NCBI GenBank assembly: GCA_965215535.1
Contig: OZ244063.1
Coordinates: forward strand, 1 to 64,000
Direction: 5' to 3'
Source of the DNA: Bin94 sp965215535
GTDB taxonomy: Bacteria > Gemmatimonadota > Gemmatimonadetes > Longimicrobiales > Gaopeijiaceae
Length of the DNA: 64,000 nucleotides
Below the pieces are notes generated by a model, which was not told the DNA's origin, ran no database searches, and was given only the letters and a program-made list of their open reading frames with translations. Positions 61,617 through 64,000 of this stretch are shown in pieces. Both the position numbers and the translations under genes were made by a program. How positions within the stretch are numbered: position 1 is the first letter of the stretch; the number at the start of each line of letters is the position of its first letter.

Positions 61617-62935
61617 ATGATCGATCCACGCACACAGCCTCCCGAATCTCCTCTGACCTCGGCCGAGGAGACCGCCCTGGCGCTTGTCGATGAAGACTGG
61701 CTTCTGGCGACGCTGGCTCCCCTGGTCGAGCTCGAGAGCTGGCGAGGTCGCGAGCGCTCCGCGCAGGAGTACATGGCCGGGGTTCTGGCCGAGCTTGGAC
61801 TGTCGCTCGATCTGTGGGAGATCGACGAATCCGGTCTGCGCAGCCACCCCGATTACGCCTCCGAGATCGACCGCGAGGATCCGCTTGGGTTGGTGGGGAT
61901 ATGGGAGGCGGAGGCGGCGGGACCGACCCTGGTGCTGAATGGCCATGTCGATGTCGTGCCGCCCGGCGACCGGTCGCGCTGGCGGACGCCGCCCTTCGAG
62001 ATGCGCGTCGAGGCCGAAGAGGGTTCCGGTGGCCGGAGCCGCCGGGTCCATGGGCGCGGGGTTCTCGACATGAAGGGGCCCCTGGTGGCGGGGCTGACGG
62101 GGGTGCGCGCGGTTCTTGCGGCCGGGGTTCCGCTCGCCGGCAGGGTGCTGGTGCAGTCGGTGATTGCCGAAGAGGACGGGGGACTGGGAACGCTGGCGAC
62201 GGTGCTGCGCGGCCATACCGGCGATGGCGCCATCGTTCTGGAGCCGACCGGCCTGAGGGTGGCAACGGCCCAGGCGGGGGCGCTCAACTTTAGGCTGAAG
62301 ATTCCGGGGCGCGCGGCGCATGGGGCTCTGCGCTACGAGGGCGTCAGCGCGATCGACAACTTCATTGCGGTCTACCGCGATCTGATGGAGTTCGAGGCCG
62401 AGCGCGCGCGTGCGATGCCCGACCCGCGGCTGATGGACCTCCAGGTGCCCTATCCGATCTCGGTGGGGACGGTTGAGGGGGGCGAGTGGGCGTCGTCGGT
62501 GGCCGGGAGCGTGCGCGCCGAGGGGCGCTTCGGGGTGGCGGTCGGAGAGGATGTGGGTGCGGCGCGGCGCGACTTCGAGGCGCGGGTGGCGGAGCTCTGC
62601 GCCCGGCACGATTTCCTGCAGGGCGATCCCGCGCGGGTGGAGTGGTGGGGGGGGGGCAGTTCGCGTCCTGCGAGAGCTCCGCCGAGGAAGCGGTGGCGGT
62701 AGCGGCGGCGAGTGCGGTGCGGACCCTCGGCCTGGGCGACGGCGCGGCGATCGGCGTTCCCTACGGATCTGATCTGCGTCACCTGGTGAACGCGGGCCGC
62801 ACTCCGGGCATTCTCTGCGGTCCGGGCGAGATCAGGGGGGCGCATGTCGAGAACGAATCGATCTCCGTACGCGAACTCCTCGATGGCGCCCGGATGGTGG
62901 CGCTTGCAATGATGCGCTTTCTGGCTCCGTCCTGA
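61617..62935 (+). pseudogene. M20 family metallopeptidase, frameshifted in a G10 tract
   Basis: The first frame (61617-62702) holds the M20 dinuclear zinc ligands GHVDVVPPGD, HGRGVLDMKG and AEEDGGLG and the dimerisation domain (PGRAAHGALRYEG). It runs out of register at the ten-G run 62647-62656; the frame that continues gives QFASCESSAEEAVAVAAAS, PYGSDLRHLVNAG and the terminal HVENESISVRELLDGARM, the rest of the catalytic domain. Joined length is about 440 codons, normal for the family. Acetylornithine deacetylase/succinyl-diaminopimelate desuccinylase-type enzymes remove acyl groups from amino acids. Sequencing error, decay or slipped-strand variation remain possible. Confidence 0.87.
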
Positions 62936-63111
62936 TGGGAATCGGGGCATCCTGGCCGGCAAGGCTCGCGGGATCTGTCGAGTATGCTCTGCGGAGGGGA
63001 GGGCGAAGCGCCGCGCTGGAGAAGGCCGGGGTGACGCTCTTGTCGCTTGGCGGGTAGGTTGGAGAAGAGGATGAGGGTGCCGTAGGGGTACGGTCTGGGT
63101 GCCGCCCGGCG

Positions 63112-63915
63112 TTATCTCGCCGGCGTCCAGGTGGTCAGCGTTGCCGGATCTCGTCCGCACCGGCACACGAAGTCGTCGATCAGCGCCCGGGCGATGCTGT
63201 ATGCGGGGGGGACCGGCGGAAGCGCATCGGCCCCGAACCACCCCACATCCTCGAGCTCGTTGTCGCCTGTCGAGAGAGCACCCTCTTCGCCCCCGGCCCT
63301 GAATCCCACCATCAGGGAGTCGGGGAAGGGCCAGGGCTGACTGCCGAAGTAATGGACGTTGCGCACCCGAATGCCCGCTTCCTCCTCGATTTCGCGCGCG
63401 ACGGCCTCTTCCAGGCTTTCGCCCGGCTCGACGAAGCCCGCAAGCACCGAGTAGCCGCCCCGAGGATGGTGGCGCGACCGGCCCAGGAGGATCTTCCCGT
63501 CGCGCGTCACCTGTACGATCACGGCGGGCGAGATCTTCGGGAAGGTCAGGTGGCCGCACTCGGGGTCGGGGCAGCGCAGAGCGGAGTGGGCCGGCGAATC
63601 CACGGTCGGGGCGCCACAGCGACCGCAGAAGCGCGAGGTGCGCCGCCAGTGGACCAGGTGCGCGGCCCTCAGCGCGAGACCCAGCCAGGGTTCGGCGAGG
63701 AGTGCACAGAGCGCGCGCAGCGAAAGGGTCTCCACCCCCGGCGGCGGACTCCAGCGATCATCTGCAGCGGCCGCCATTGCCACCGACCCGCCCGCCCGCA
63801 CCTCGAACCAGTCCTCTGCGCCGGCCTGCCAGCACCGCACCTCGTTCAGGGAGGGAAGAGCGGCGGAACCGGCGGTCAGCGCAATCCGGCTACCCCTGAA
63901 AAGACATGCGTTCAT
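63112..63915 (-). CDS. nudC: NAD+ diphosphatase (Nudix)
   Basis: The 267-aa enzyme hydrolyses NAD(H) and can de-cap NAD-RNA. It has a zinc ribbon (CGRCG and CPDPECGH), the Nudix box GFVEPGESLEEAVAREIEEEAGI and the NudC-specific SQPWPFPDSLM. Length and domain order are normal. The 176 bases between it and the M20 gene are empty of genes; the last 85 bases of the window are upstream of its start. Confidence 0.95.
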   Translation of the reverse strand: MNACLFRGSRIALTAGSAALPSLNEVRCWQAGAEDWFEVRAGGSVAMAAAADDRWSPPPGVETLSLRALCALLAEPWLGLALRAAHLVHWRRTSRFCGRCGAPTVDSPAHSALRCPDPECGHLTFPKISPAVIVQVTRDGKILLGRSRHHPRGGYSVLAGFVEPGESLEEAVAREIEEEAGIRVRNVHYFGSQPWPFPDSLMVGFRAGGEEGALSTGDNELEDVGWFGADALPPVPPAYSIARALIDDFVCRCGRDPATLTTWTPAR

Positions 63916-64000
63916 GGTTGTCCACGATCATGCGACAACGGACTTGCGGCGCGCACCCGGCATGATTCACCGATTGCGGGCAGCCCGCAGTTCACGCTTG

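Noticed and set aside
1..64000. CRISPR array
   Set aside because: No regularly spaced repeat of 20-40 bases with unique spacers was found.

Overview
The window is GC-rich, gene-dense bacterial DNA from a Gram-negative organism: it has a TonB-dependent receptor, many lipoprotein and Tat signal peptides, a FabV enoyl reductase and FtsX-type permeases. The mix of large secreted hydrolases (S9A prolyl oligopeptidase, Asp-box propeller protein, S51 and S58 peptidases, twin HExxH lipoproteins, DUF1080), solute symporters and an ABC permease without its ATPase resembles Gemmatimonadota or a related soil or marine phylum. That placement is inference; no rRNA or ribosomal protein gene is present.

Layout. 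162-6578: a secreted protein, a prolyl oligopeptidase and a tightly coupled minus-strand unit of a sterol-desaturase-like hydroxylase, homoserine kinase (thrB) and threonine synthase (thrC). 6863-8616: a small membrane protein and a frameshifted Na+/solute symporter. 8623-14660: a probable metal-acquisition locus, with a 27-aa Cys-containing peptide ATGA-coupled to a flavoprotein with a Cys-rich tail, a FeoB-like permease lacking its GTPase domain, a DUF2946-type protein and a divergent TonB-dependent receptor whose -10 lies in a palindrome. 15212-22542: glucose/sorbosone dehydrogenase-like lipoprotein, methyltransferase, amidohydrolase, Tat aldo/keto reductase, frameshifted Tat amidase and a membrane protein. 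22619-30417: a minus-strand run with an S51 peptidase, a DUF697-like protein, a 1071-aa Asp-box propeller protein, an NHL lipoprotein and an ABC transmembrane protein without ATPase.

30608-46492 is a long plus-strand run whose genes mostly overlap by four bases or lie close together: S58 aminopeptidase, symporter, trans-3-hydroxy-L-proline dehydratase, two TIM-barrel isomerase/epimerases, MFS transporter, Gfo/Idh/MocA dehydrogenase, DUF1080 protein, then two paralogous M66-like metalloprotease lipoproteins around a beta-barrel protein. It looks like uptake and breakdown of peptide, hydroxyproline and sugar-derivative material. It is interrupted by a complete IS1595-type element (39625-42157) with perfect 12-bp inverted repeats and an 8-bp target duplication, carrying transposase, a beta-class DNA methyltransferase and a PD-(D/E)XK endonuclease: an insertion sequence with its own restriction-modification system. 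Removing it restores the DUF1080 stop codon overlapping the next start.

46558-50344 is an accessory patch: a PD-(D/E)XK nuclease 18 bases past a tRNA-Pro, a homocysteine methyltransferase and a less GC-rich orphan gene. 50468-63915 is mostly housekeeping: GroES-like protein, an overlooked 45-aa gene and a DegT aminotransferase in one coupled unit; FtsX-type permease; Ogt and AlkA-type repair enzymes; FabV; exonuclease III; an ABC-type ATPase; a Rieske oxygenase; a frameshifted M20 peptidase; and NudC. Three genes carry single frame breaks, two of them in G homopolymers.
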